A DNA stretch of 9,264 bases from Thioalkalivibrio sp. (lineage in GTDB: Bacteria; Pseudomonadota; Gammaproteobacteria; Ectothiorhodospirales; Ectothiorhodospiraceae). A program made the translations under genes and the position numbers. Shown piece after piece: positions 1 through 6,532 of this stretch. Below the pieces are notes generated by a model. That model saw only the letters and a list, made by a program, of their open reading frames with translations. It was not told the origin of the DNA and did not search any database. Within the stretch, counting starts at the first letter, position 1, and each line of letters starts with the position of its first letter. The stretch is taken from contig SKNJ01000189.1 of assembly GCA_007120575.1 (NCBI GenBank), forward strand, positions 1 through 9,264. Reading direction: 5' to 3'.

Positions 1-21
1 ATTCAAGCACGGGGAGATAGG

Positions 22-1287
22 GTGAGACGCGAACAGCTTACGAGACTGAACAAGGCCATTCTGGTGGCTGCGGTGGGTGCGCTTCTCGTCGGATGCGGCG
101 GTAGCAGCAGTAACGACCGCGAACCCGACACCACCACGCAACCGCAGTTCGATGACGGCTTGTTTGCGCAAGAGGTGGATCTGTCCACCGCAGCGGCATT
201 CGCGGACACCGCCGAAGCCCTGGTACTCGATACCGGCGCGTTCGCGGGTTTCCTCGGCGAACTGGACGAAGCGATCTTCCAGGTGGGCACACTGGGGATG
301 GGGGGGCGCACCGAAACCCTTCTCAGTGTCGCCACCGCCGCCTCCGGTGACGACGGTAGCCGGCGCGCCCAGCGCGAGGCCCGTGGCAACCCGTCCTTGC
401 GCGCGTTCGCATCGGTGTCGCCGTCGTCCGGTGAGTCCGGGAAGGAATCGTATACGGACGATTGTGACGCCGGTGGAACCTTCACCGAGGACTTCTGGTT
501 TGAAGCAACCGAGGGCGACACGTCGTTGAAGGATGTCGGTGGCTTCACATGGACCTTCGCTAATTGCGCCGGCACGGTCGCGGGCGACCGGTTCGTGCTG
601 AACGGAACATGGACGGAAACCTATGCATACGATGATCGCTGGACAGCCGCAAACGGCTCGGGTTCGGGCCGCTGGAGCGATACCTTCGAGACCGAGATCG
701 ATCTTCGCGGGTCCCGCAATGGCACGCCGGATGTGCTGGTGCTCGACGGCGCGGTTTCGGGCCAGGAGACGGGCGACTACCAGTTCGGGGCGCAGTATTC
801 AGAGGAGGGCGTGTTCGCGCTGAATGTACAGCGCATGGAAGCGCGGCTCGCGAAACAGGCCGGTGGCGCGATGTATATTGGCCAGCTTGGGGGCTCGTTG
901 GTCGAGGAATTCGAGTATCGCGCGACATCAGAACAAGACTGGAACGAGAGCGGTGCCACCCGCGTTTCGGGAAGAATCGCCACCAGCGGGATGGGCGGCG
1001 CGGCGACGATCAAGACCGAGAAGCCCGTGCGTTTCACCGATTCCTCGCTGAGCAGCGGCGACGCCTGTCCGGACGAGGGCATCGTGGTGGTTTCGGGGCG
1101 TGGCGGAAACACGGTGGAAGTCCGTTTCGGAGACGATACGGGCACCGCCGAGGACGCCGTGCAGGTGGTCACGAGAGGGAGCGTTCCCAAGAGCTACCCC
1201 AGTTGCACTGACGAGGGACTGGACTATCTTGCGCCGCTTTTCTTTGGGCCGTTCCTCTTCGCGTATGAGGAGGCGGGCAGCCGCTGA
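22..1287 (+). CDS. Predicted lipoprotein of unknown function
   Basis: A 421-residue protein that I do not recognise. It begins with a GTG preceded by GGGGAGA five bases upstream. The N-terminus is a classic lipoprotein signal: basic residues (R2, R3, R8, K11), a hydrophobic stretch from about 12 to 23, and a lipobox L-V-G-C with the lipidated cysteine at residue 25. The next residues are GGSSSND, with no aspartate at +2, so outer-membrane sorting is expected. The rest is rich in Gly, Ser, Thr, Asp and Glu, with alternating hydrophobic residues from about 150 to 385 that suggest a beta-rich fold. Four more cysteines (148, 182, 349, 395) could form two disulfides in the periplasm. No catalytic motif is visible. 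It is separated from the polysaccharide genes by 125 bases with two hairpins, so membership of that operon is uncertain. The reading frame is open over the whole length and the signal peptide supports a real gene. Confidence 0.85.
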   Translation: MRREQLTRLNKAILVAAVGALLVGCGGSSSNDREPDTTTQPQFDDGLFAQEVDLSTAAAFADTAEALVLDTGAFAGFLGELDEAIFQVGTLGMGGRTETLLSVATAASGDDGSRRAQREARGNPSLRAFASVSPSSGESGKESYTDDCDAGGTFTEDFWFEATEGDTSLKDVGGFTWTFANCAGTVAGDRFVLNGTWTETYAYDDRWTAANGSGSGRWSDTFETEIDLRGSRNGTPDVLVLDGAVSGQETGDYQFGAQYSEEGVFALNVQRMEARLAKQAGGAMYIGQLGGSLVEEFEYRATSEQDWNESGATRVSGRIATSGMGGAATIKTEKPVRFTDSSLSSGDACPDEGIVVVSGRGGNTVEVRFGDDTGTAEDAVQVVTRGSVPKSYPSCTDEGLDYLAPLFFGPFLFAYEEAGSR

Positions 1288-1302
1288 GGCTTCGTGACCG
1301 TC

Positions 1303-1318
1303 GCCAACCGGCGTTGGC
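1303..1318 (+). terminator. Perfect hairpin 3' of the lipoprotein gene
   Basis: GCCAAC and GTTGGC form a perfect 6-bp stem around a CGGC tetraloop, starting 15 bases after the lipoprotein stop codon. No T-tract follows (the next bases are CGGGAGCG), so it is not a canonical intrinsic terminator. It may act as a 3' mRNA-stabilising structure or with Rho. Confidence 0.35.
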
Positions 1319-1346
1319 CGGGAGCGCGTGCCCCCGGTTACCGTCC

Positions 1347-1366
1347 GTCCCGGGCGTGCCCGGGGC
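1347..1366 (+). terminator. Second GC-rich hairpin in the same gap
   Basis: CCCGGG (1349-1354) pairs with CCCGGG (1359-1364) around a CGTG loop. A G·U pair and a G-C pair (1347-1348 with 1365-1366) extend it to 8 bp. No T-tract follows. It lies 47 bases before the likely start of the phosphatase, so it could be a transcript end for the lipoprotein gene or a leader structure for the phosphatase mRNA. Confidence 0.3.
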
Positions 1367-1412
1367 TGGAAGGCCCGACGGATCGCTCACCACGGAGGCT
1401 CCACACAAGTCG

Positions 1413-2288
1413 ATGACGATGATTGCACGCCATCCTCGTAACCGCCCACCGGGCGGCATGGTGGACCTGCACGGCCACCTGCTGCCCGGGATCGACGACG
1501 GGGCGAAGGACCTCGCGCAGGCTCTGAACATGGCCCGTCAGGCGGTCGCCGACGGCATCGTCATCTCCGTGCTCACGCCGCACCACCTGAATGGCGTCTA
1601 CCGCAATCCGGCTCGGCACGTGCGCGAACAGTGTGCGAACTTCTGCAGCGAGTTGCGCAGCCACGGGATTGCGCTGGATGTGCGACCGGGCAGCGAATGC
1701 CACCTGGTACCGGAACTGCCGGCGGCACTGGCGGAGGGCAGTGCGCTGACCATCGCCGATCGCAAGCGTGCGGTGCTGGTCGAGCTTCCGGTGCACAGCG
1801 TGCCGCTGGGTGCCACCAGTATCCTCGAGGACATCCTGGCCATGGGCCTGCGGCCGCTGATCGCGCACCCCGAGCGCAACGGCGAGCTGATCGCCACGAC
1901 GGAGAAGCTCGCCGAATGGATCGAAATGGGCTGTCTTGCGCAGGTGACCGCGCAATCCTGTACCGGCCAGTTCGGGCCGCAGATCCAGGACGCGGCGCGA
2001 AGGATGGTGTGCGCGGGCTTGGTCCAGGTGATGGCCTCCGACGCCCACCGCGACCGGCGGCGCATCCCGCAGTTGAGCCGCGGACGCGACGTCGTGGCGC
2101 AGTGGACCTCGCCCGATGTCGCCAGGCTGCTCACCGAAGACATTCCGCGTGGCCTCGCGGACGGGCAGGATGTGGATGCCGACCAAGTCCGGGGCGCGCT
2201 ACCCGCCCGGGGGCGTGGTTTCGCGGGCTGGCTGCGGCGGCTCCGGGCAGGGTCCGGCGCCGCGCTGGAGGACTCGCAACGCAGTTGA
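1413..2288 (+). CDS. PHP-family protein tyrosine phosphatase, CpsB/YwqE type
   Basis: Metal-dependent phosphotyrosine phosphatase of the PHP fold, the type that dephosphorylates polysaccharide BY-kinases; cytoplasmic. With this start it is 291 residues. The family signature is clear: D18-L-H20-G-H22 followed by LPGIDDG (24-30), TPHH (55-58), PGSE (92-95), E124 in VELP, HPER (152-155) and SDAH (209-212). These supply the His/Asp/Glu metal ligands expected of the family. About 45 residues after the core, rich in Arg, Ala and Gly, form a C-terminal extension beyond the roughly 250-residue family length. The start is uncertain. ATG 1413 has GGAGG at 1394-1398, but 14 bases away. ATG 1458 gives an N-terminus MVDLHGH that matches the usual family start exactly, but only a weak GGGCGG precedes it. 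The natural substrate is probably the Tyr-rich tail of the kinase encoded at 2894-5260 (inference from proximity and family role). Confidence 0.92.
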   Translation: MTMIARHPRNRPPGGMVDLHGHLLPGIDDGAKDLAQALNMARQAVADGIVISVLTPHHLNGVYRNPARHVREQCANFCSELRSHGIALDVRPGSECHLVPELPAALAEGSALTIADRKRAVLVELPVHSVPLGATSILEDILAMGLRPLIAHPERNGELIATTEKLAEWIEMGCLAQVTAQSCTGQFGPQIQDAARRMVCAGLVQVMASDAHRDRRRIPQLSRGRDVVAQWTSPDVARLLTEDIPRGLADGQDVDADQVRGALPARGRGFAGWLRRLRAGSGAALEDSQRS

Positions 2289-2317
2289 ACCCACCTGGGA
2301 ATGCGCGTACCATCAGG

Positions 2318-2350
2318 TTATAATTTTTCTAAACGTTACGATATACATCT
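2318..2350 (+). promoter_or_regulatory. AT-rich promoter-like region with consensus -10
   Basis: This 33-base stretch has 26 A/T, standing out sharply in GC-rich surroundings. It holds a perfect TATAAT at 2319-2324, 54 bases before the ATG at 2379, which would give a leader of roughly 45-50 bases. No good TTGACA-like -35 sits 16-18 bases upstream (that position reads about CTGGGA). Transcription may therefore need an activator, or the AT run may be an UP-like or regulator-binding element. It would drive the small proline-rich gene and possibly the kinase operon independently of the phosphatase. Confidence 0.45.
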
Positions 2351-2378
2351 TACCCAAGCCTCAACAGGGGGGCGCGTG

Positions 2379-2756
2379 ATGCAGGCGAACAAGATTTCTC
2401 GATTACTGGTGGCAGGGGTGCTGCTTCTTGGGTTCGGGGTCACGGCCGCAGCCGTTTCGGCCAACGACAGGACGATCGTGGCGCCCTGGATGACCATTGG
2501 TCAGGATTCCTACCTGTACGACGGGCCCTACTGGGGTCCCCGTTCCCTCTCCGAGACCTGGCCCTATTCCAACAACCCGACGCTGCGGCCCTCCTCGCGG
2601 CGGATGTCGGGGGGGCCGCGGACCCCGTTCCCGGGACGACCGGCCCGGCCAGAGCCTCCGTTCGGCAACGGGTGCCCGCCCGGCTTTGATGCACGACCCA
2701 TCGGACCACCCGGTTTTGTTCCGCCGCCCTTCGCGCCGTGCCCGCCCAGCCCGTAA
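2379..2756 (+). CDS. Small exported proline-rich protein, unknown function
   Basis: A 125-residue protein that I do not recognise. ATG 2379 is chosen because AGGGGGG at 2366-2372 lies six bases before it; the GTG at 2376 is a close alternative. Residues 1-28 look like a Sec signal peptide: K5 and R8, a hydrophobic core at about 9-25, and an Ala-X-Ala-like site (AVSA, before N29). The mature part is about 97 residues. An aromatic first section (W37, Y45, Y47, Y51, W52, W61, Y63) leads into a tail with 20 prolines in residues 71-125, including two PPGF tetrapeptides (100-103 and 110-113) and two cysteines (99, 121) that could form a disulfide. Low complexity and lack of predicted secondary structure suggest an extended, possibly glycan- or protein-binding, periplasmic or secreted polypeptide. 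It lies between the phosphatase and the kinase genes and has its own promoter candidate. The signal peptide and good ribosome site argue for a real gene. No C-terminal anchor or PEP-CTERM motif is seen. Confidence 0.7.
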   Translation: MQANKISRLLVAGVLLLGFGVTAAAVSANDRTIVAPWMTIGQDSYLYDGPYWGPRSLSETWPYSNNPTLRPSSRRMSGGPRTPFPGRPARPEPPFGNGCPPGFDARPIGPPGFVPPPFAPCPPSP

Positions 2757-2806
2757 CACGGATGAAGCGGTTCGGCCACGGTCTCGCGGCCCTGCCGGCG
2801 ACCCTG

Positions 2807-2834
2807 CCGGGCCCGACGGTTTCCGTGGGGCCGG
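2807..2834 (+). terminator. GC-rich hairpin after the proline-rich gene
   Basis: CCGG (2807-2810) pairs with CCGG (2831-2834), CCC (2812-2814) with GGG (2828-2830), and ACGG (2816-2819) with CCGT (2823-2826) around a TTT loop. G2811 is bulged and G2815/G2827 is a mismatch. That gives 11 pairs, followed by TGTTTCTA and, further on, a run of five T at 2849-2853. It could be a weak or attenuating terminator for the small gene. Read-through into the kinase gene remains possible. Confidence 0.35.
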
Positions 2835-2858
2835 TGTTTCTATGACGGTTTTTGCCAT

Positions 2859-2880
2859 ACCGGTGTGAAATCGCACCGGT
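2859..2880 (+). promoter_or_regulatory. Hairpin in the kinase leader, next to the ribosome site
   Basis: ACCGGTG (2859-2865) and CACCGGT (2874-2880) are a perfect 7-bp inverted repeat. A G·U and a G-C pair inside the interval extend it to 9 bp with an AAAT tetraloop (2868-2871). It ends three bases before the purine-rich GAGAG (2884-2888) that serves the kinase start at 2894. No T-tract follows directly, so a terminator is less likely than an mRNA structure affecting ribosome access or mRNA processing, or a dyad protein-binding site on the DNA. Confidence 0.4.
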
Positions 2881-2893
2881 TTCGAGAGATCCC

Positions 2894-5260
2894 ATGGCTT
2901 CAGGTGAACAGCGCGACGCGAAGTTTCTGCCCTTGCGGGCGATCCCCAACACCGACGGCGCCATGGTTCGGTACGAGCCTGCGGCGGCCGTGGGTGCGCC
3001 TGACGATGACGACAGCATCGACCTGGGCGAGTACTGGAAGATCCTGGTCAAGCGCAAGTGGCTGATCCTGGCGCTGTTGCTGGTCGTCGTCACCGCGACC
3101 TTCGTGGCCACGAAACTGCAGGTGCCCGAGTACCGTGCCACTGCCCTGGTGCTGATCGAGCCCGAGGCGAACCAGATTCTCGCGTTTCAGGACTTCGACC
3201 AGACCTCAAGCCGCGGTTCGGCCGAGTACCGGGCGAGCCAGTATGAAATCCTGCGCAGCCGTTCGCTGGCCGAGGCCGTGGTGCGGGCCGAACAGTTGCA
3301 GGATCACCCGGAATTGACCGGCGCGGTGCGCCAGCGCAGCTTCGGCGCGGAGGTGCGCGGTCTGACGTCGCTCCTGCGCAGCCGGGTTCGGGAGCACGCC
3401 GGCGCGGATACGCAGGCGCTGGAACGTGCCGCTCGCGATCCGGTGGACGCGGCCGCCAGGACACTGCTGCGCAAGCTCGAGATCGAACCGGTCCGCAACA
3501 CCCAGGTGGTCCGGGTCAGCGTGGTCAGCTTCGATCCGGAGTTCTCGGCGCGGCTGGCCAACGCCGTGGTACGCGAGTACATCGACGCCTCGCTGCAGCG
3601 CCGCTTCGACTCCGGCACCCAGGCCCGGCGTTTCCTCGAGGGCCAGTTGGACGAGATGCGCATCGCGCTGGAGCGCTCCGATCGTGCGCTGGCGCAGTTC
3701 GCGCGCGAGGCCCGGGTGTCCGACCTCGATCAGAACATCGCACTCACCCGCGAAGGCCTGCGCGGCAAAAGCACGCGTCTGGAAGAGGTTCGGCGCGAAC
3801 TGCTGCAACTGACGGGATGGCGTGATCTGGCGCAAGAGGGGCGGGTGGAGCACCTCGATACGGTGGGCGGCAGCGACCTGGTGGTCGAACGCCTGGCCGC
3901 GCTGGAGGCCCGGCTCCAGGATGCGACCCTGGCCTACCGGACCCTTTCGCGGCAGTACACCGACACGTTCCCGGCCGTGGTGGAGAAGCGTTCCGAACTC
4001 GAAGCCCTGCGGCAAGAGGTGGCGATCGAGCGCAACCGGCTCGTGACCGGGATCGCGGGCCGGCTTGCGGCGAGGAGCGGCGAGGCCCATTCCCTCGAAC
4101 AGGCGATCGATCAGCGCGAGGAGCAATTGATGACGCTGAACGAGCGCAGCGTGCAGTACAACATCCTGCGCCGGGAACACGAGACCAACCGCGAGTTGTA
4201 CGACGCGGTGCTGCAGCGCATGAAGGAGATCGGCGTCGCCGCCGGCGTGCAGAAGTCCAACATCTCGGTGATCGATGACGCCCGGGTGCCGGGGGGAGCG
4301 TTCCGGCCGATCCTCACGAAAAACCTCGCGCTCGCCGCCATGCTCGGGTTGATGATCGGCGTGGCCCTCGCGCTGCTGCTCGAGTTCCTGGACAGCACGA
4401 TCCGGCGGACCGAAGACCTCGAACGCCTGGTGGACCGCCCGGTGTTGGGGCTGATTCCGCTGCTGCGCCCGCGCGACCAGAACGGTCCGGGCACCCGCGG
4501 GCGCCCGGAGCGCGGACTCTCGCACTACAGCGCCACGCATCCGAAGTCCGCGGTCTCCGAGGCCTTCCGGTCCCTGCGTACCAGCCTGATGTTCTCCACG
4601 CCGGAGGGCATGCCCAAGGTGCTGCTGTTCACCAGTGCCGCCCAGGGGGACGGCAAGACCACCACGGCCGTCAACCTCGCCACGGTGCTGGCCCAGAACG
4701 GCGCCTCGGTGCTGCTGATGGATGCCGACCTGCGCCGACCCTCGGTCCACCGGGATTTCGGCATCCCGCGCGCGCCCGGCCTGACCGACGGCATCGCGCA
4801 GGCCAGCAACGGACGCGAGGCCGGGCACCCGTTGATTCATGGCACGGAGATCAAAGGGCTGTCCCTGATGCCGGCCGGCCACGCCACCCCCAGCCCCGCC
4901 GAGCTGCTCAGCTCCAGCCAGCTCGCGAAGGTGCTGAATGACTGCCGGCGGATCTTCGATTACGTGATCGTGGATGCACCGCCAATCCTGGGCCTTGCCG
5001 ACGCGGTCGTCGCCTCGCGCCTGGTGGACGGCGTGGTGCTCGTGGCTTCCGCTGGCAAGACCGGCAAGGAAAATCTCCGGATCTCGGTGCAGCGGCTGCG
5101 CCAGGTGCACGCACCCTTGCTCGGCGTGGTGCTGAACCGGGTCGATCTCGACAGCCCGGAGTACTCCTACTACTCGGCCTACTACTACAACTACGAGCCG
5201 GACAAGGGACATCGGGAGAGCGACGAGATCGAGGCTGCCCCGCAGCGCAAGGCTTCCTGA
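2894..5260 (+). CDS. Wzc-type polysaccharide co-polymerase / BY tyrosine kinase
   Basis: Inner-membrane protein of 788 residues that couples capsule or exopolysaccharide polymerisation and export to tyrosine autophosphorylation. ATG 2894 has GAGAG at 2884-2888; an upstream in-frame TTG at 2852 would overlap the leader hairpin and is unlikely. Domains in order: an acidic run and Wzz N-terminal region (about 37-75) with TM1 near 56-75; a long periplasmic, coiled-coil-rich region (about 80-470) whose end carries a GNVR-type segment (REHETNRELYDAVLQR, about 427-442); TM2 near 476-497; then a cytoplasmic kinase domain. The kinase has Walker A AAQGDGKTT (K588), Walker A' LLMDADLRRP (607-616) and Walker B YVIVDAPP (690-697). 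Just before it is an EX2RX2R oligomerisation motif (E556, R559, R562). The C-terminus has seven tyrosines in eleven residues (757-767), the expected autophosphorylation cluster. All key residues are present, so it should be active. The partner phosphatase is probably the PHP protein upstream. Confidence 0.96.
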   Translation: MASGEQRDAKFLPLRAIPNTDGAMVRYEPAAAVGAPDDDDSIDLGEYWKILVKRKWLILALLLVVVTATFVATKLQVPEYRATALVLIEPEANQILAFQDFDQTSSRGSAEYRASQYEILRSRSLAEAVVRAEQLQDHPELTGAVRQRSFGAEVRGLTSLLRSRVREHAGADTQALERAARDPVDAAARTLLRKLEIEPVRNTQVVRVSVVSFDPEFSARLANAVVREYIDASLQRRFDSGTQARRFLEGQLDEMRIALERSDRALAQFAREARVSDLDQNIALTREGLRGKSTRLEEVRRELLQLTGWRDLAQEGRVEHLDTVGGSDLVVERLAALEARLQDATLAYRTLSRQYTDTFPAVVEKRSELEALRQEVAIERNRLVTGIAGRLAARSGEAHSLEQAIDQREEQLMTLNERSVQYNILRREHETNRELYDAVLQRMKEIGVAAGVQKSNISVIDDARVPGGAFRPILTKNLALAAMLGLMIGVALALLLEFLDSTIRRTEDLERLVDRPVLGLIPLLRPRDQNGPGTRGRPERGLSHYSATHPKSAVSEAFRSLRTSLMFSTPEGMPKVLLFTSAAQGDGKTTTAVNLATVLAQNGASVLLMDADLRRPSVHRDFGIPRAPGLTDGIAQASNGREAGHPLIHGTEIKGLSLMPAGHATPSPAELLSSSQLAKVLNDCRRIFDYVIVDAPPILGLADAVVASRLVDGVVLVASAGKTGKENLRISVQRLRQVHAPLLGVVLNRVDLDSPEYSYYSAYYYNYEPDKGHRESDEIEAAPQRKAS

Positions 5261-5275
5261 CCCACTGGAGGTCCC

Positions 5276-6526
5276 GTGATCGTCTTCGCGCTGCGCTGGC
5301 TGCTGCTTCCGATGGCGGGTGCCGCCGCGCTGTTCATCGCGTGGACCGAGCACCAGACGCTGCGCAGCCTGAACTGGTCCGAACTGGACACCAGTCTGGC
5401 CCGGCTCGAGGCACGCCAGCCCTGGGGCGGCCTGAGCGGGCGCGCCCTGGCGGCAGCGCCGGACGAGACCCTGGGCCTGGAGCCCGCGGCCGCCGAAGCG
5501 GTCCTCGCCTGGCAACTGCAGCGCTACCCGCTGGATCCGTCGCGCTGGTTCAGCCGGGCCCTGAACGCACACGCAGCCGGGGATTGCCCCGAGCGCGTGC
5601 TGGCCTTCGCGCAGGCCGCGCGGAGCGTGCAGCCCGCGCATCGCGCGCTCCACTGGCAGGCCGCGCTGCTCGCATACGAGTTGGGAGACCACGACCGCGC
5701 CGAGCGTGCGCTGCGCGACTCGCTGCAGGACCACCCGGCCGGTACCCGGGATGCGCTGGTGCTCGCCTTCGAATGGCGCCCGGATGCCGCCGCGCTGGTC
5801 GAGCGCATCCTGCCCGCGGGCGAGCCGCACCTGCTCGCGGCGCTGAACGTCGCCCGCCGCTACGCCTGGCTGGACCTGGCCGTGCAGGCCTGGGAACGGT
5901 TGCCGCAACCGCGTGCCGGCGACGATCCCGGCCTGCTCGATTTCGTCGACCTCGCGCTCGCCGAGCGGCAGCCGGAGTATGCGATGTATGCCTGGTGGCA
6001 GAGCTTTCCCGACTATGATCCGGGCACCGTGCCCAACGGCGATTTCCAGCACACCCTGGGTCACGGGCGCGGCCTGCACTGGCGCACGCGTGTACCCAGT
6101 GGCGCGGCCGTCACGCGCGATACAGTCGCCTACGTCACTGAGCCCGCGAGTCTTCGGGTCGACTTCGACGGTCGCGAGAACCTCCGGATGAGCGGCCTGT
6201 CGCTGCGCATTCCGATGCTGGCCGGGCCGCGTGCCTGGGTCCTCTCGGGGTACTGGCGGGCGGACGGGCTGACGACCGCGAACCTTCCCTATCTCTGGGT
6301 CTCGGGCGGCGAGGGCGCGCGCGCCCGGATCGATCTGCCGGCGGCCGCTTTCGACTGGGCGCCGTTCGCGATCCAGATCGAGCGCGAGACGTCCGCCGAA
6401 GCCGGAGTGCTCGACCTGCAGGTGCGCCGCGACCCGACCCGGCTCGATTTCGACCGCTTCCTCGCCGGGCAGCTCTGGCTCGACGCGTTGCGGCTCGAAC
6501 CGGTGGCCGCAACCGACGCCGACTGA
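5276..6526 (+). CDS. Membrane-anchored helical-repeat / beta-sandwich protein
   Basis: A 416-residue protein beginning at GTG 5276, with TGGAGG four bases upstream and the kinase stop 15 bases upstream, so co-transcription is likely. Residues about 5-22 form one uncleaved-looking hydrophobic segment, which suggests a periplasmic body tethered to the inner membrane. Residues about 70-240 are Ala/Leu/Trp-rich amphipathic helices spaced like TPR-type repeats (for example WFSRALNAHAAGD, then HWQAALLAYELGDHDRAERAL). From NGDF (254-257) onward the pattern changes to beta strands: LHWRT, ASLRVDFDG, WVLSGYWRAD, LDLQVRRD and a closing QLWLDALRLEP. This layout resembles the jelly-roll fold of carbohydrate-binding modules, which commonly open with NGDFE-like and end with a lwiDdv-like strand. 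No catalytic residues are apparent. Likely role: a periplasmic scaffold or glycan-contacting subunit of the polymerisation complex. That is inference from fold pattern and neighbours; I know no characterised homologue by name. Confidence 0.85.
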   Translation: MIVFALRWLLLPMAGAAALFIAWTEHQTLRSLNWSELDTSLARLEARQPWGGLSGRALAAAPDETLGLEPAAAEAVLAWQLQRYPLDPSRWFSRALNAHAAGDCPERVLAFAQAARSVQPAHRALHWQAALLAYELGDHDRAERALRDSLQDHPAGTRDALVLAFEWRPDAAALVERILPAGEPHLLAALNVARRYAWLDLAVQAWERLPQPRAGDDPGLLDFVDLALAERQPEYAMYAWWQSFPDYDPGTVPNGDFQHTLGHGRGLHWRTRVPSGAAVTRDTVAYVTEPASLRVDFDGRENLRMSGLSLRIPMLAGPRAWVLSGYWRADGLTTANLPYLWVSGGEGARARIDLPAAAFDWAPFAIQIERETSAEAGVLDLQVRRDPTRLDFDRFLAGQLWLDALRLEPVAATDAD

Positions 6527-6532
6527 ACTTGC

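Noticed and set aside
1314..1412. Upstream TTG extension of the phosphatase
   Set aside because: The extra residues are Pro/Gly-rich and unlike the family N-terminus, and the region contains the two GC hairpins, so it looks non-coding.
1338..2186. A 282-codon minus-strand open frame opposite the phosphatase
   Set aside because: It has no recognisable motifs, and the plus strand carries the complete PHP phosphatase signature.
2285..2290. TTGAAC as a -35 box for the TATAAT at 2319
   Set aside because: The spacer would be 28 bases, far from the usual 16-18.
2379..2756. The small exported protein as a PEP-CTERM or other sorted surface protein
   Set aside because: The C-terminus is proline-rich and hydrophilic with no membrane segment or basic tail, so no sorting signal is present.
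2497..2868. An alternative plus-strand frame overlapping the small proline-rich gene
   Set aside because: It has no signal peptide and no good ribosome site, and its composition is Arg/Pro/Gly as expected for a frame shifted from proline-rich GC codons.
2852..2893. Upstream TTG start for the kinase
   Set aside because: It would translate through the leader hairpin and has no clear ribosome site, while ATG 2894 has GAGAG at a suitable distance.
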